Origin: Ustilago trichophora
Taxonomy: Eukaryota > Basidiomycota > Ustilaginomycetes > Ustilaginales > Ustilaginaceae
Direction: 5' to 3'
NCBI GenBank assembly: GCA_900323505.1
Contig: OOIN01000011.1
Span: 186,001-250,000, forward strand
Length of the DNA stretch: 64,000 bases
Shown here: positions 9,363-20,763 of the stretch, in pieces
How the letters are laid out: the number at the start of each line of letters is the position of its first letter
Position numbering within the stretch: the stretch's first letter is position 1
The notes under the pieces: generated by a model
The model's database searches: none
Told to the model about the DNA's origin: nothing
Seen by the model: only the letters and a program-made list of their open reading frames with translations
Program-made: the position numbers and the translations under genes

Positions 9363-12300
9363 ATGTCTAACCCTTCCATGCAGCACCACGGTCAAGCGGG
9401 CCCACAGTCAGGTGGGCCCTTAGACTCGGTCACCCTCGGCCAGCTTCGCAACTTGATCGTCATCGACAAGCCCAAGTCCAGACAGTACGACTTTCCCATC
9501 GATGCCGACGCCGACGCCATGCAAAACGAGATCGACGAGTTCTACAGCTATGTCGAAGTCCCTCAAACCGCAGAGAACCGAGCTGCGTGGGAAGAGTGGT
9601 GTGCCATGCCTTCTCACCTTCGCAACGCTGCATACTCGTCTACGGGCTCAGAAGCCGGAGGCGACCCCTCCTCGTCTCAGCTAGCCCAAGGTGGTGGTGC
9701 GCTCGGTCTCGGCCTCAACCTCAACGAAGCAGCAAATGCTCCTTCACATGGCACTTCGCACGCTGCCGGAGGAGCAAGGAGGCCTAGCTTGGCAGAGCCT
9801 CTTCTAGGTGAATGGACAACGCTGGGGAGCGCCACTCGCAGACGCATTCTCCAGTCGCTGCTCTCGACGCTCGAAGTACGTGACCCTGAAGCCAGATTCC
9901 GCGCCTCGCGTGCACTCTTGTATCTGCTGCAAGGTGCTTTCGCCGACACGGCCGGACCAGAACATCAGCTTCATTGGCTGCTCGAGAATGCTCGCATGGT
10001 ACGGACGCTCGGCGGTCTCGGCGAGATCTACTCGGCCATCAAGCTCGCCAGCTGGAAGCACGACTATCTCAGCTCGCTTCCCGATCACATTCCCGCACAC
10101 GAACCCAGCGAACCAGGTCAGCACGGCCCAGCCAACGCTCCCCTCCTCACTCCAGAAGCCAAGCTCGAGTACCTCGACGAGATCAACCTCGAGCTTGCGC
10201 TCCACTTTGCACAGCTCTACTCGCTCCTGGAAAGCTCCAGAGGCGAAGAAGAGTGGGGCGACGAGCTCATGAGCCTTGACCCTCCCCTCCCCATCTTCCT
10301 CTTTGGACTGGTCGCCTCGTTGCGCGAAAAGAGCGCCAAAGGCTACCCTGTCAAGAAGCTCCTGCTGCTGCTTTGGAAGTCGCTTCTGTCCTGTCTTGGC
10401 GGGATGAAGGACGTCGAGCGCTGCAAGCTGCTTGCTCGCGAGATCGAGGGCCTTGGACCCATCGACAAGTCAACCAAGCGAAACGTGCTCAAATCAGATC
10501 CGCTCGACTTTCAAGATTTCCAGCATGAGATCTCGGTCAAGTATCCCACTTTTGAGCCTCCCAAGCGGCAAGAAAATGATCTGCCGCTCGACAAGCTCGC
10601 CAGCGCCATCCACCCCATTCCACCTCGCAAGCCTTTCAGCAACCATCTCGATGGCTCGGATCGCTATCCAGGAGGCCCTCAGCAGGGCCCCAACGGCATG
10701 TTGCCCGGTACGCCCGCACCTTCGCTTCCGCCGTCGCCCAAGCCCAACAAGGCTAAATACCAGACCGATCAGACGCGACCCTTCATCTTTCCGTACAGTC
10801 GCCAAGTGCATGGTGCAGGGCGTCTTGTGCCCCGCAGCATCGAGGAGGCTTCCAACCTGTACAGCGAGCATATGCATGTCAGCCTGGAGCTGTGGCAGAC
10901 GTGGCGCGTTCGCGAGCAGTGCATCCAGGAAGAGAGCGGTGTAGGCAGCGCTGCCGATGGCACCCGGATTGGTCTCGGTGTCAAATCCGCAGCTTCGAAA
11001 GCCTATGTCAACCGTACCGACGCCGCATCGTCATCGCAAGGCAGTCGCAGCCCCGTCAGTTCCGAAGCTTTCCCATCGCGAGGCTACTCGGATCGCACCT
11101 TTAAAGTCAAAGGTGAAGCCACCTACGAGCATCTCGTCGAAATTGAAGAGGATATCGAGGCCGAGTTGCGCGCAGTCGAGGGCGACCACATGCTTGCGGC
11201 GCTCGACAATCCGCGCCATACTGAACTCATCGACCAGCTTGCCCAGAAACGCGCCGATGTACGTCGTCTGCAGCGTGTTGACCAGCTCTACCGAGCCGTG
11301 CTCCCGCAGCTTCAGTCCTCGGTCATTGTGTTGCTCAAGTTGCTGCTCGCCACCGTCACCTCGATCAACACCAACTCGGCCCACGCCGCTGCCATTGCCG
11401 AAGGCGCTGCGATCGACGAAGCTCCACCTCCGACGCTCGAAGATGTCGATGTCGCACGTCACCGCGAGATCCTCACCAAAGCTGTTTCCGCCATCCTGCT
11501 GCTGTGCCTGAAGTGGTTCAAGGCGAGCCACGTGATGAAGTTCAACTACCTGTCACAAGTGCTCGTCGACAGCAACGTCCTCTTGCTCATTCTCAAGATC
11601 TTTGGTCTGCAAGAGATCGCACATGGTGTCAAGACCAAGAACGAGGCCGACAATTTCCGCTTCTTCAACTACTGCTACCTCAACGGTGGCCGCGAAGCCC
11701 GAGGCGCACGAGCAGAAGACTCGCTCATGTCGCGACACAACATCATCGGCCCCGTTGCTATCAACCCTGGCACCACCTCTCCTCCACCAGGAAAGGTGAC
11801 GATCATGCCCGATGGAACAGAGATCGAAGTGGTCAGCGACTATTCGTGGCGAAACTTTTTCTCGAGCATCAACTTTACCAGGATTTTGCAAAAGCTGACG
11901 AAACGCAAGGTGCACAGAATTCTGTTGCTGGTGCAGTACAAGAGCTCGGCAATCCTCAAAAGGAGCTTAAAGGTGCCGCATCAGGGACTGGAGCTGTACG
12001 TGTTGAAGGTCATCAAGAGTCAGATTCCGTTCTGCGGGAGAAAATGGCGACAGAGCAACATGCGTGTCATCACGAGTATCTACCTCAACTGCAGGCCCGA
12101 CCTCAGGGATGAGTGGTTGAGCGGGTCAGATGTTGAGGCAGACGTCGAGGATTCGTTGCCTCAGGAACAGGCGCTGAGATCGCTTGTCAAGTTCTATAAC
12201 AATACGAGGTTTGGACCTCCTCCCGGTGCCAACCATGCGCATAGTGAAGGGCACGGCCACAGACGCTCGATCAGCACCAGCGCCGAGCGCCATCAGCAAG

Positions 12301-13418
12301 AACAGCAGCAGCAGTCGCAATCCCAGGGACAGCAGCAATCGCAATTCACCCAGCAACAGCAGCAGCAGCAACAACAATCCCAACAGCAACAGCAATCGCA
12401 AGACCAGCAGCAGCAGGCCCAACAACGCGCATCCAACGGTGACAGCAACAACGGCGAGCACTCCTCTCACCCAGCCACCCTGTCTCCTACGCGCACCTCC
12501 AATGGGCCATCATTCTTTGAAAGCGATGTGCTACCACCGCTGCGCAGAACGCACCAGACCTCGGCACCTGGAGGCTACATCCCTGACGATGTGGTAGAAG
12601 GATACTTGGATACGTACGAGGACGTGCTTGGTGAGGTGTTTGGCGAGAATGTGTTTTACCCGTCTGAGCATCATGAAGGTGGCTCTGGTGAAGGTGATGC
12701 TGTTCATGGAGGAGATGGGGATGTCTCGGCCTCCGGTTGGAGCTCGGGCAAGTGGGGGTTGACCCAACAGGGCTCATCGACTGCTTGGGCTCGTTTGGGC
12801 GAGATTCTGGGAGAGACGGTGACCGATTCGGACGCCTCTAGTCTTGACGCTTCTCGTTCTGGCTCCGTTTCCTCTTCCTCTGCCTCCGATGACGAAGAAG
12901 AAGGAGGCAGAGACGAGAACCGCAACGATTGGGAACATCTTTCACCCAAAGAAATGCGCTATCTCACGTCTGGCGTCCTATCCCCACCTTCGCCCTCTCC
13001 CATTCCATTGCATGGAGGAAAGCAACCGTCACCCATGCAGTCACCCCTCTTATCAGCCTCCCCCTTGGGCGGGTCTGCGCTAGACACCTCTTCTCCAAGC
13101 TCACCACTGCGTCCCTTCACCATCTCCGGTTCAGGTTCTAGACCGGGAAGCAGAAGAAACAGCAGAAGCAACTCGGACAGCAATCCGCTTCGCCCCGTTT
13201 TGACCGACTGGAAAAACGACGACGAACTCGACTCGCTCGACATGCTCGCCCAAGCCGAAGCGAGACGAGAACAGGAGATGGAACAGCAGGCGGAAAACGC
13301 TGCAGGTGCAGAGCACGACGATGTTGCCAATGGCGAAGGAGACGGTACGATTCCGTTGCCTCTGCAGCATCGCAAGGCGGGAGGGATTGATGAGGTTGAA
13401 CACATTTTTGGTACCTGA
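9363..13418 (+). CDS. FAR11: Far11/STRIP1 family scaffold protein of the STRIPAK complex
   Basis: 1351 residues from the first in-frame ATG at 9363, and possibly longer (the frame is open and coding-like back to 8709). The N-terminal part (about 20-400) matches the N1221 region, with RFRASRALLYLLQGAF and LGGLGEIYSAIKLASWKHDY. The larger C-terminal DUF3402-like region includes PFIFPYSR, EASNLYSEHMHVSLELWQTW and IALWKS-type helical repeats. A Gln-rich tract from CAG/CAA runs covers about residues 978-1020, and the tail is Ser-rich and acidic. Family members scaffold the PP2A/striatin/MOB STRIPAK complex, which in fungi controls cell fusion, TORC2 signalling and mating arrest. The product is probably peripheral to the ER or nuclear envelope, which is family knowledge and not visible here. 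Single exon in this span. Confidence 0.87.
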   Translation: MSNPSMQHHGQAGPQSGGPLDSVTLGQLRNLIVIDKPKSRQYDFPIDADADAMQNEIDEFYSYVEVPQTAENRAAWEEWCAMPSHLRNAAYSSTGSEAGGDPSSSQLAQGGGALGLGLNLNEAANAPSHGTSHAAGGARRPSLAEPLLGEWTTLGSATRRRILQSLLSTLEVRDPEARFRASRALLYLLQGAFADTAGPEHQLHWLLENARMVRTLGGLGEIYSAIKLASWKHDYLSSLPDHIPAHEPSEPGQHGPANAPLLTPEAKLEYLDEINLELALHFAQLYSLLESSRGEEEWGDELMSLDPPLPIFLFGLVASLREKSAKGYPVKKLLLLLWKSLLSCLGGMKDVERCKLLAREIEGLGPIDKSTKRNVLKSDPLDFQDFQHEISVKYPTFEPPKRQENDLPLDKLASAIHPIPPRKPFSNHLDGSDRYPGGPQQGPNGMLPGTPAPSLPPSPKPNKAKYQTDQTRPFIFPYSRQVHGAGRLVPRSIEEASNLYSEHMHVSLELWQTWRVREQCIQEESGVGSAADGTRIGLGVKSAASKAYVNRTDAASSSQGSRSPVSSEAFPSRGYSDRTFKVKGEATYEHLVEIEEDIEAELRAVEGDHMLAALDNPRHTELIDQLAQKRADVRRLQRVDQLYRAVLPQLQSSVIVLLKLLLATVTSINTNSAHAAAIAEGAAIDEAPPPTLEDVDVARHREILTKAVSAILLLCLKWFKASHVMKFNYLSQVLVDSNVLLLILKIFGLQEIAHGVKTKNEADNFRFFNYCYLNGGREARGARAEDSLMSRHNIIGPVAINPGTTSPPPGKVTIMPDGTEIEVVSDYSWRNFFSSINFTRILQKLTKRKVHRILLLVQYKSSAILKRSLKVPHQGLELYVLKVIKSQIPFCGRKWRQSNMRVITSIYLNCRPDLRDEWLSGSDVEADVEDSLPQEQALRSLVKFYNNTRFGPPPGANHAHSEGHGHRRSISTSAERHQQEQQQQSQSQGQQQSQFTQQQQQQQQQSQQQQQSQDQQQQAQQRASNGDSNNGEHSSHPATLSPTRTSNGPSFFESDVLPPLRRTHQTSAPGGYIPDDVVEGYLDTYEDVLGEVFGENVFYPSEHHEGGSGEGDAVHGGDGDVSASGWSSGKWGLTQQGSSTAWARLGEILGETVTDSDASSLDASRSGSVSSSSASDDEEEGGRDENRNDWEHLSPKEMRYLTSGVLSPPSPSPIPLHGGKQPSPMQSPLLSASPLGGSALDTSSPSSPLRPFTISGSGSRPGSRRNSRSNSDSNPLRPVLTDWKNDDELDSLDMLAQAEARREQEMEQQAENAAGAEHDDVANGEGDGTIPLPLQHRKAGGIDEVEHIFGT
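12298..12425 (+). repeat. CAG/CAA repeat encoding a polyglutamine tract in FAR11
   Basis: Dense CAG/CAA codons with occasional TCG/TCC give a Gln/Ser-rich low-complexity segment between the structured region and the acidic tail. Likely length-polymorphic between strains. Confidence 0.85.
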
Positions 13419-13750
13419 GCTGTTTTGCACCGGAATGAACGAAATCATGACATGGTTGACTTGTGGGAAGGTTTGGTCCGTGTGTGGGGAAGGACAAAGG
13501 GTTGTGCAGACAGATCTCATGACCAGCCTCACCACCGTAACGAAACTTGAAATCTCGAGCTCAGATGTAACTAAACATGGCATTCTTAAGCAGAACGACA
13601 TTTACTCTCTACGGAAACCTTGTTTACTTTTTTTTTTCAGTCTGAATGATGGTACGAATCGAAGACGGGTTGATGTTGGGAAGAGATGAGTGATTTATAA
13701 GATGAGAAGAGTGTGTGACCCACTTTGTGTGAGCATTCGATGTTACGTAT
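13419..13750. other. Convergent 3' intergenic region between FAR11 and NTF2
   Basis: 332 nt between the FAR11 stop and the NTF2 stop. A T9 run occurs at 13629-13638, otherwise there is no distinctive structure. Probably two 3'UTRs. Confidence 0.5.
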
Positions 13751-14742
13751 TTAACCGTAGTTGAGACTACAACAACAGGGAGCAAGGATTGTTGGGGTCA
13801 ATTCCATGTATTCAGCCCTATAAAACAAAGTGTCAAATGCAAGGCGGGTGGATCAACTTACCGGAAGATGTCGTTGAAGACGTAGAAGGAGCCATTTTCA
13901 GGGTTCAACGTAAACGACTGGCTAAACTTGAGAGGATTGGGACTGTCATCTACGATGAGCATTCCGGTGACTAGGACTACGAGGGAGTTTCCGTCTCCGG
14001 TGGGTTGGGCGTCGCGGGTGTCGACTTGGTGTTTGACTTTTTGGAATGGAAGGCTCTACGATTTTGGAGGAAGAGGAAGAAGAGGAAAAAAGGGGCGGGG
14101 CAAAGGTTGAGATTTTATAATTGTTGGTATGGAAGGGAAGGGGGAAAGAGCGTTAGAGGGATACACATGAGAAGTAGGGTAAAAATGGGAGGAGAGAAGG
14201 GAGAGAGAGAGAGAGAGAGGGGGGGGGGGGGGAGGGGGGGGGGGAGGGGGGGGAACTTACGGTGAGCTTCTCAACGATGGCTTGGGCACCCTGGACTTGA
14301 GTACCTTCGAAGCTGAGCATTGAGTTGGCTCGCTATTGTATGATGAGAATTGGATGTAAGAGCGGATGTGGAATGGTGCGAAGTGATGTCCGAAAGCGCA
14401 AAAGATGGTTGGATTTGGAAAGAATTCATGGTCAGCTTCAATCGCATCGTTGTCCTTGTGAATGTTCATCCTAAGCACCGTCCCTGATACAGTCCAATCC
14501 TGCTCCATCTCTTGGTCCCCCGCTATGATGGTTTTCCCTATCCAACCCCATGCAAGTCCTGCCCCTTTGTGCGATTGATGCTTTTCAACAGCTCCACTCT
14601 CCACTGCTCTTCACTGCGTTCCGATGATATCTTCTCGACAGAGGGGGAAAAGAAAACGTACGTAAAGGTTAACCAACCCCTTTCGATCAGCATCGAAGGT
14701 GGTATAGTAAAAGTCGGTGAACTGCTGTGCAATCTGCTCCAT
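13751..14742 (-). CDS. NTF2: Nuclear transport factor 2 (four coding exons)
   Basis: Assembled by eye from splice signals on the minus strand: exons 14742-14662, 14332-14261, 14055-13862 and 13766-13751, with GTACGT, GTAAGT and GTAAGT donors and TAG acceptors. The joined product is 120 residues, close to the usual 124 for NTF2. Exon 1 gives MEQIAQQFTDFYYTTFDADR, exon 2 NSMLSFEGTQVQGAQAIVEK, exon 3 SLPFQKVKHQVDTRDAQP through FSQSFTLNPENGSFYVFND, and exon 4 completes R-L-N-Y-G. These are the canonical NTF2 fold segments, including the hydrophobic cavity that binds RanGDP and FxFG nucleoporins. The protein imports RanGDP into the nucleus. A further 62-nt leader intron (about 14809-14748, GTGCGT donor, CTAAC branch) is possible. 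Introns are much denser here than in the neighbouring genes. Confidence 0.93.
14187..14255. repeat. Homopurine (GA)n / poly-G tract inside NTF2 intron 2
   Basis: 69 nt of pure purine on the plus strand: GA-rich, then (GA)n, then G runs of about 9 to 14 broken by single A. It abuts the intron-2 donor of NTF2 (14255-14260), so in the NTF2 transcript it is a C/U tract just after the 5' splice site. The plus strand could fold as a G-quadruplex. Confidence 0.85.
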
Positions 14743-15217
14743 CTTTGCTATCACGACGTTAGGGGGTTTGTAAGAAAAGGATCGATGATGATGGAAGAAA
14801 AGAACGCACCGCGCCAAAAGTGAGATGGTGGAGTTGCCCGTTTTCTTTTGTTTCCAAACAACACTACTTTTTCCCGACAAACGCACAGGACACCATTTTC
14901 GAATTGGAAACATGTTAGACTTTTAATTTCACCGCAAAGAGTTTTGCAACATCCGATCACGTTTCGTACGAGAAGTCGTGCAGCGGTAAATGATGCAAGT
15001 TTTGGGACCGCCATTTTGAACCGCTTTTTCTTGTCCTTTACAAGGTCCTCTCGAATTGTTTCATTGCTTTGAGACGCTCGCAAAAAAACTCACACCACAG
15101 CTACTTCTTATTCGATACTCTGATGCAAATCGATGTGTATTAAACAGTGAATGAAAAGTCATGCTGAACTGGGAGAGCATAGGTACGAAGGTTTTGTGAT
15201 TTTGTTTTCTTGACTAT
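14743..15217. other. NTF2 promoter/leader and calnexin 3' flank
   Basis: 475 nt upstream of the NTF2 start and downstream of the calnexin stop, both genes on the minus strand. It contains the possible NTF2 leader intron (14809-14748). No other gene or RNA recognised. Confidence 0.5.
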
Positions 15218-16912
15218 TTACTCGTCATCCTCAGCATCGGCCACCTTGGCAGCGACAGCGTTGGCGCGCTTCTTGACGGCATCCTTGGCCTGAACACCGG
15301 TAGCCTTGGCGGAAGTAGCAACCTCCTTAGCCTTGCCCTTTGCCGCTGTGGGTGCGTCGACCTTCTTACCGTCCTTGGTGACCTTGGCGCTTCCGCCACC
15401 AAGGGCGCCGCCGAGGAGACCGACGAGACCGAGCAATCCGGCGAAAGCGGCACCGAGACCACCGGCGACCTGGGGCATCTCCTTGATGGCTTCGACGGGA
15501 TCCTGGCGTGCACGGGCGATGAAGGTGTTGACGTGACCACGAAGCTGACCGACGAAACCGGCTGTTGTGGCGGCGGCATCTTCGGCTGCCTTTGCGGCGG
15601 TCTCCTTCTCCTTGTCCTCCTGACCCTGCTCGATCTTGATCTTGGCATCAAACGTCTCAGCGGCGAAGGCCTTGGCCTGGGCAGGATCGTGACCAATGTA
15701 AATGTTGTCAAACAGAATGTCCTCGTCCATGGTCCACAGCTCGAAGCCGACACCGCCGATAGGGTTGAAATCGGCGGGCGACTTGTCCTCAAAGTAGTTG
15801 GGGTTCTTGATCTTGCGAGGTTCCCAAACACCCTTGTAGTCCGGGTTGTCAATGAGAGGAGCCGACCACTTGCCCTTGTAGGCAGGGTTGCGGATCACGG
15901 GTCGAACCCACTCGCCACATCCGGCGGCAGACTCGCAAGCGGGGTTGGGGATGCTAGGTGCAAACCACTCTCCATCTTCCTCGTCATCCCACTCCTCGGG
16001 CTTCTGCGCATCGGGATCAGGGATGGTCAGAGGCTCGTCCTCGAGCCAGCCCTCAGGCTTGACCGCCTCGGCATCGGGAATCTCGAGCGGTGCATCCTCA
16101 TCCCAGTCTTCGGGCTTGGTAGCGGTAGGATCGGGGATCTTGGGCTGCTCAACCCAGTCGGCGGGCTTCTTGTCCTCGGGATCATCGATCTCGGCAGGAG
16201 GGTTGACGGGAGGCTCAAAGTCCTCGAGCAAGGAACCCTTCTTCTTGGAGTCGTTGTTGATGAAGATCTCAAAAGTCTGATCCGGGTTGACCACGAGCGT
16301 GTAGAGAGTTGTGGTCTTGGCGAGCTTGGGGTAGGCGGGATACTTGACGTGCTTCTCCTCGAATTCGCCCGTCTTGGGGTTTTTGTGACGGAAGATAAAG
16401 TGAACCTTGTTGGTCTGACCGCACTTGTCGGGGCCAAACATGATGGTGTATGGGGTCTTGTCCGAGAACTCTTCGGGTGTGACGCCAGCTTCGGTAGCGG
16501 AGAGGAGCTTGATGTAGGCACCACCGCATCCGAGACCCTTTTGAAGCTTGACTTCGTACTGAACGACAAGAGGCTTGCCTTTGGGGTCGATGGGCTGTTC
16601 AAAGAGATGCGAGATGGCGTGCTGCTTGGCCTTGGACTTGAGCACGAGACCGGCATCGCCAGCGAGACCGGGGAAGACTTGGGGTTCCTCGACGGACCAG
16701 ATACCGTCGTACTTGAAGGCTTCGGCGTCATCCTCCTTTTGGAACTTGGAGGCGTGGGATGTTTGCCATCGCTCGGACCAGTCGGGGGTGAATTGCTCGA
16801 TGAAGGGTGCCTGAATCGAGGTAGGGGTGAACTGTGGACGGGCAGCAGCGTCGGCGGCGACGACCTCTGCGAGGACAAACGCGGCCAGAGCAGCGGCAGT
16901 GGCGGGCTTCAT
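15218..16912 (-). CDS. CNE1: Calnexin, ER lectin chaperone
   Basis: 564 residues from the ATG at 16912. A signal peptide (1 to about 21) is followed by the lectin domain, with [12 protein letters not shown] and [15 protein letters not shown] carrying the conserved cysteine pair, and [16 protein letters not shown]. The proline-rich P-arm has four type-1 repeats (for example [52 protein letters not shown]). Type-2 repeats follow ([35 protein letters not shown]), then the closing lectin strand with [15 protein letters not shown] Gly/Ala/Leu-rich helix near 488-510 should be the membrane anchor, followed by about 55 Lys/Ala-rich cytosolic residues ending in an acidic patch. It binds monoglucosylated glycoproteins during folding in the ER. 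Single exon. Confidence 0.96.
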   Translation of the reverse strand: MKPATAAALAAFVLAEVVAADAAARPQFTPTSIQAPFIEQFTPDWSERWQTSHASKFQKEDDAEAFKYDGIWSVEEPQVFPGLAGDAGLVLKSKAKQHAISHLFEQPIDPKGKPLVVQYEVKLQKGLGCGGAYIKLLSATEAGVTPEEFSDKTPYTIMFGPDKCGQTNKVHFIFRHKNPKTGEFEEKHVKYPAYPKLAKTTTLYTLVVNPDQTFEIFINNDSKKKGSLLEDFEPPVNPPAEIDDPEDKKPADWVEQPKIPDPTATKPEDWDEDAPLEIPDAEAVKPEGWLEDEPLTIPDPDAQKPEEWDDEEDGEWFAPSIPNPACESAAGCGEWVRPVIRNPAYKGKWSAPLIDNPDYKGVWEPRKIKNPNYFEDKSPADFNPIGGVGFELWTMDEDILFDNIYIGHDPAQAKAFAAETFDAKIKIEQGQEDKEKETAAKAAEDAAATTAGFVGQLRGHVNTFIARARQDPVEAIKEMPQVAGGLGAAFAGLLGLVGLLGGALGGGSAKVTKDGKKVDAPTAAKGKAKEVATSAKATGVQAKDAVKKRANAVAAKVADAEDDE

Positions 16913-18492
16913 GATGGGAATGCTATGCGTTGCGGGATGGGTAAGACGACGACGACGATGCGAGAATGTTGAAAGAGTCGTGACGTGGAGAGATGATGTG
17001 GCCCGAAGAGAGATGGAAGGAAGGAGGAAGTGCTAGATGAAGGGTGCTTGACAAAGGGAAGGAGGAAAGAAGGAGTGGAAAAGGTGGAAAGTGGAAACGT
17101 TGAGAATATGTAGGTACTGTAATGTACAGTACTGTAATGTAGGAGGCGGACCGTGCTTTGCTGGAAGGCGGGGCGAGAGAGGCTGCTCTAGTTGGGCTCG
17201 ACGCCAGAACTCCGACATGTGGTGATGTGGAAGCTTTTCGGCTCACAAAGGCTGAAATTTCCAACAAAGCGCACACACAGACGCCCAATATTCCTCATAC
17301 AGAGTATACATTTCACGCCTTAGCCCCACTCGACATCAACTTTCTCCCCCTCTTTCCAACCTTGTTTTGTGTCGACAAAGCTTTGAACAGATGGTTAGCA
17401 AATTAGAGAATGATCTCGATACTTTTGAGGAAAGTTCAAGTCGTGAATGCGTCGAGTGTCAGGCAACCGACCAACACGATTCGGCTCACACCAGAGGGAT
17501 GGCGAGCAAACGCGCTCGGCAAAAGGCAAGAGAGTGTCAGAAAGCACGTTTTTATCAGCTCCGAGAGCTGAGACAAGCACGAGTTTCACTAGATTCACCT
17601 CTCTTCTGTTTCTCGCTCTCAACTCTTGCAACATAGAGTATCAAAACCTTTGAGAGCCCAGAGCAAGATGGAAGGTGGGGCTTGGTGCATGCACCAATTT
17701 CGAGTTGTCAGTACTGTATAGGAAGGAGCCTTGGGCGGCGGCCAATTTGCTCGAAGGTTCGGTGCGCAGACCTCTCTTTTGGATTTGACGTGGAACTTTT
17801 GCAACGTCTGTCGGCAGACCAATTTAGACTCTTTCTTCTTATCGGCCGTATTCTTCTTCTGAATGTTAAAAGTGAAGAAACTCACAATCAAGAGAGAAAA
17901 TCCAACGCTGAAATTGGAAATTGGGAAATTTAGCGATTTGAATGGACAGTGAGAGGGGCTGTGCCGATCGGAGGTCTTGAATTGCTTGACTGGCTGGCTG
18001 CTGCTTGGATACACTAAAAATGTCCATCCTTTCTCCACTCTCAACTGTATCGGATGAGCCGAGCGTGCGTGTTGGAAGCAGAGCAACACGCACACTCCAC
18101 CTTGCACAGCTTTGCGCTGCTCGTATCGAAGCATCCATCTTCATCATCATCATCTTCATCTTCATCATCACCATCCTCCTCTCCGACAAAAAATAGCCGC
18201 TTCTTTTCATAAATCAGGGTGAGTATCAACACAGCACAGCTTTCGACAACGTGCGTATAAGTATGCATCCACCCACACGAGACTGTGTTACTTTTCTCTT
18301 TCTCCCCCTATCGCCTTTACTGACCCTGCGCATCGCTCAAACACCTTCTCCTTCCTCTCATCGCAGTTGGATTTCCTGCTTTCACGAACACGACCATCAC
18401 GACGGAACGACTAACACTCCCTTCCCACAGCACAAGCTTTCTCTTCTAAGACATTGCTATTGCATCCCTGATTCAGACGGACTCCCTCCAAA
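16913..18492. other. Divergent intergenic region between calnexin and VPS1
   Basis: 1.6 kb. On the calnexin side a clustered motif, TACTGTA, TACAGTA and TACTGTA at 17115-17136, forms overlapping inverted and direct copies; another lies at 17712-17718. A CATCTTCATCATC-type low-complexity run lies at 18135-18172. The VPS1 leader with a predicted intron occupies the last 280 nt. No gene recognised. Confidence 0.5.
18219..18430 (+). other. Predicted 5'UTR intron of VPS1
   Basis: A GTGAGT donor at 18219 (alternative GTGCGT at 18251) and a CCCACAG acceptor ending at 18430, preceded by an exact CTAAC branch site near 18410. The ATG at 18493 lies 62 nt into the following exon. Predicted from signals only. 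Confidence 0.5.
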
Positions 18493-20550
18493 ATGGCGAT
18501 GGACCAGTCCCTCATCAAGCTTGTCAACAAGCTTCAGGATGCCTTCAACAATGTCGGCATCCAGAACCCCATCGACTTGCCCCAGATCACCGTACTCGGT
18601 TCCCAGTCTTCCGGAAAGTCAAGTGTACTCGAAAACATTGTCGGTCGCGACTTCTTGCCTCGTGGTACCGGTATCGTAACCCGTCGTCCACTCGTTCTCC
18701 AACTCATCAACCGCCCCGCCACTTCCAAGCCCGCCGCAGAGGGCGCACCAGACAAGGCCGGCAACAACCAAGACGAGTGGGGAGAGTTCCTTCACCTTCC
18801 CGGCGAAAAGTTCTTTGACTTCGACAAGATTCGCGACGAGATCGTTCGCGACACCGAACTCAAGACCGGCAAGAACGCCGGTATCTCGCCTCAGCCCATC
18901 AACCTCCGCATCTACAGTCCCAATGTCTTGACCCTCACCCTTGTCGATCTTCCCGGTCTCACAAAGGTACCCGTCGGTGACCAGCCTAGGGACATTGAGC
19001 GACAGATCCGAGACATGGTCCTCAAATTCATCTCGAAACCAAACGCCGTCATCCTTGCAGTCACTGCCTCCAACACCGATTTGGCCAACTCGGACGGTCT
19101 CAAGCTTGCCCGCGAAGTCGACCCCGAGGGCACCCGCACCGTCGGTGTCCTGACCAAGGTCGACTTGATGGATGCTGGTACCGACGTCGTCGACATCCTC
19201 GCCGGCCGTGTCATCCCCCTTCGTCTCGGCTACGTTCCCGTTGTCAACCGTGGTCAGCGTGACATTGACCAGAAGAAGCTCGTCAGCGCTGCCCTCACCG
19301 CCGAAAAGGAGTTCTTCGAGAACCACCCCAGCTACCGAAGCAAGGCCCAGTACTGTGGTACCCCTTTCCTCGCCCGCAAACTCAACACCATCCTCATGCA
19401 CCACATCCGCAACACGCTCCCCGACATCAAGAACAAGATCGGCACTCAGCTCGCCAAGTTCCAGGCCGAGCTCGCATCTCTCGGTGGTCCAATGGGCGAG
19501 GCCAACTCGGCTGGTGTCGTGCTTCAGATCATCACCGAGTTTGCCAACGAGTTCCGCACCGTCATCGATGGCAACTCGAATGATTTGACCGTCAACGAAC
19601 TCGCCGGTGGTGCTCGTATCAGCTTTGTCTTCCACGAGCTCTACAGCAACGGCGTCAAGGCCATCGATCCATTTGACATGGTCAAGGATACCGACATCCG
19701 CACCATCCTCTACAACTCGTCCGGTTCCTCGCCAGCCCTCTTTGTCGGCACCACCGCGTTCGAGGTCATTGTCAAGCAACAGATCAAGCGTCTCGAAGAC
19801 CCTGCTTTGCGCTGCTGTTCGCTCGTCTACGATGAGCTGGTCCGCATTTTGGCTCAGCTCCTCGCCAAAAACGCAAGCTTCCGCCGCTTCCCTGCCCTCC
19901 GCGAACGCTTCAACACGGTCGTCATTCACTTTTTCAAGAAATGCATGGCGCCCACCACCAAGCTCGTTTCCGACTTTGTCGCTGCACAGGCCGTCTACCT
20001 CAACACTGGCCACCCCGACTTTATCTCGGGCCACCGGGCCATGGAGATTGTCAACGAGCGTCTCAACCCCCCCGCTCCTGCCCACGATCCCAAGAAACCC
20101 AATCCGCACGCCATCAACAACGACAAGGACCTCGACGTTTCGCTCAAGAACGATTCCGGATTCTTTGGCAGCTTCTTCCAAAAGAACCAGCCCAACCAGG
20201 CCGTCAAAGCCAAAAAGGCCCTCATGGAAGCTCCTCCTCCCTCGCTCAAGGCCAGTGGCCAATTCAGCCAGCGCGAACAGCTCGAAACCGAGGTGGTCAA
20301 ACTTCTCATCCAGTCGTACTTTAACGTCGTCAAGGTGGAAACCATCAGCATGGTCCCCAAATGCATCATGCTCAACCTGGTCACGCAGAGCAAAGACCAG
20401 ATGCAAAAGGAGTTGCTCCAAGAGATCTATAGGCCAGATGTACTCGAGGAGTTGATGAAGGAGTCGGATCACGTCGTGGCAAGGAGGAAGGAGTGTGTCA
20501 AGATGATCAGCGCTTTGGAGACTGCTAGTGAGATCATTGCCACTGTATAG
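18493..20550 (+). CDS. VPS1: Dynamin-related GTPase Vps1
   Basis: 685 residues from the ATG at 18493 (a second ATG two codons later is possible). The GTPase domain shows G1 GSQSSGKSS at 36-44, the switch-I segment [11 protein letters not shown]3 DLPG at about 152-155 and G4 TKVD at about 221-224, followed by NRGQRDI. The middle/stalk region follows, with [19 protein letters not shown]. There is no PH or proline-rich domain, as expected for Vps1. A short linker replaces the PH domain, and the GTPase effector domain closes the protein with an [22 protein letters not shown] helix. It assembles on membranes to drive scission in vacuolar and endosomal sorting and in peroxisome division. A predicted leader intron precedes it, and its 3' end converges on PRP45 within 214 nt. 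Confidence 0.96.
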   Translation: MAMDQSLIKLVNKLQDAFNNVGIQNPIDLPQITVLGSQSSGKSSVLENIVGRDFLPRGTGIVTRRPLVLQLINRPATSKPAAEGAPDKAGNNQDEWGEFLHLPGEKFFDFDKIRDEIVRDTELKTGKNAGISPQPINLRIYSPNVLTLTLVDLPGLTKVPVGDQPRDIERQIRDMVLKFISKPNAVILAVTASNTDLANSDGLKLAREVDPEGTRTVGVLTKVDLMDAGTDVVDILAGRVIPLRLGYVPVVNRGQRDIDQKKLVSAALTAEKEFFENHPSYRSKAQYCGTPFLARKLNTILMHHIRNTLPDIKNKIGTQLAKFQAELASLGGPMGEANSAGVVLQIITEFANEFRTVIDGNSNDLTVNELAGGARISFVFHELYSNGVKAIDPFDMVKDTDIRTILYNSSGSSPALFVGTTAFEVIVKQQIKRLEDPALRCCSLVYDELVRILAQLLAKNASFRRFPALRERFNTVVIHFFKKCMAPTTKLVSDFVAAQAVYLNTGHPDFISGHRAMEIVNERLNPPAPAHDPKKPNPHAINNDKDLDVSLKNDSGFFGSFFQKNQPNQAVKAKKALMEAPPPSLKASGQFSQREQLETEVVKLLIQSYFNVVKVETISMVPKCIMLNLVTQSKDQMQKELLQEIYRPDVLEELMKESDHVVARRKECVKMISALETASEIIATV

Positions 20551-20763
20551 ACAACGGAAGAATGGTCATGGTGGGTGGTTGTGTCTTGTATGTAAACCAA
20601 TCAATTTCGTCTCTTTTCTTCTTTAAGAGAATGGGGTCGTGTTGTGACACTGTATGGTTTGACTTGAACGACACGCGGTGACGAGGAGGCGGAGAAGGAT
20701 GTGAGGTATCGATTTTGCATTCCGAGTGTGGCTCTCTTACATGAGGTATGATGAAACGGTGAT

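Noticed and set aside
15533..16972. 479-codon frame opposite calnexin
   Set aside because: Leu/Gly/Val-rich shadow of the calnexin P-arm codons.
18619..20472. 617-codon antisense frame opposite VPS1
   Set aside because: Mirror of a strongly codon-biased gene; the sense strand encodes an unmistakable dynamin.
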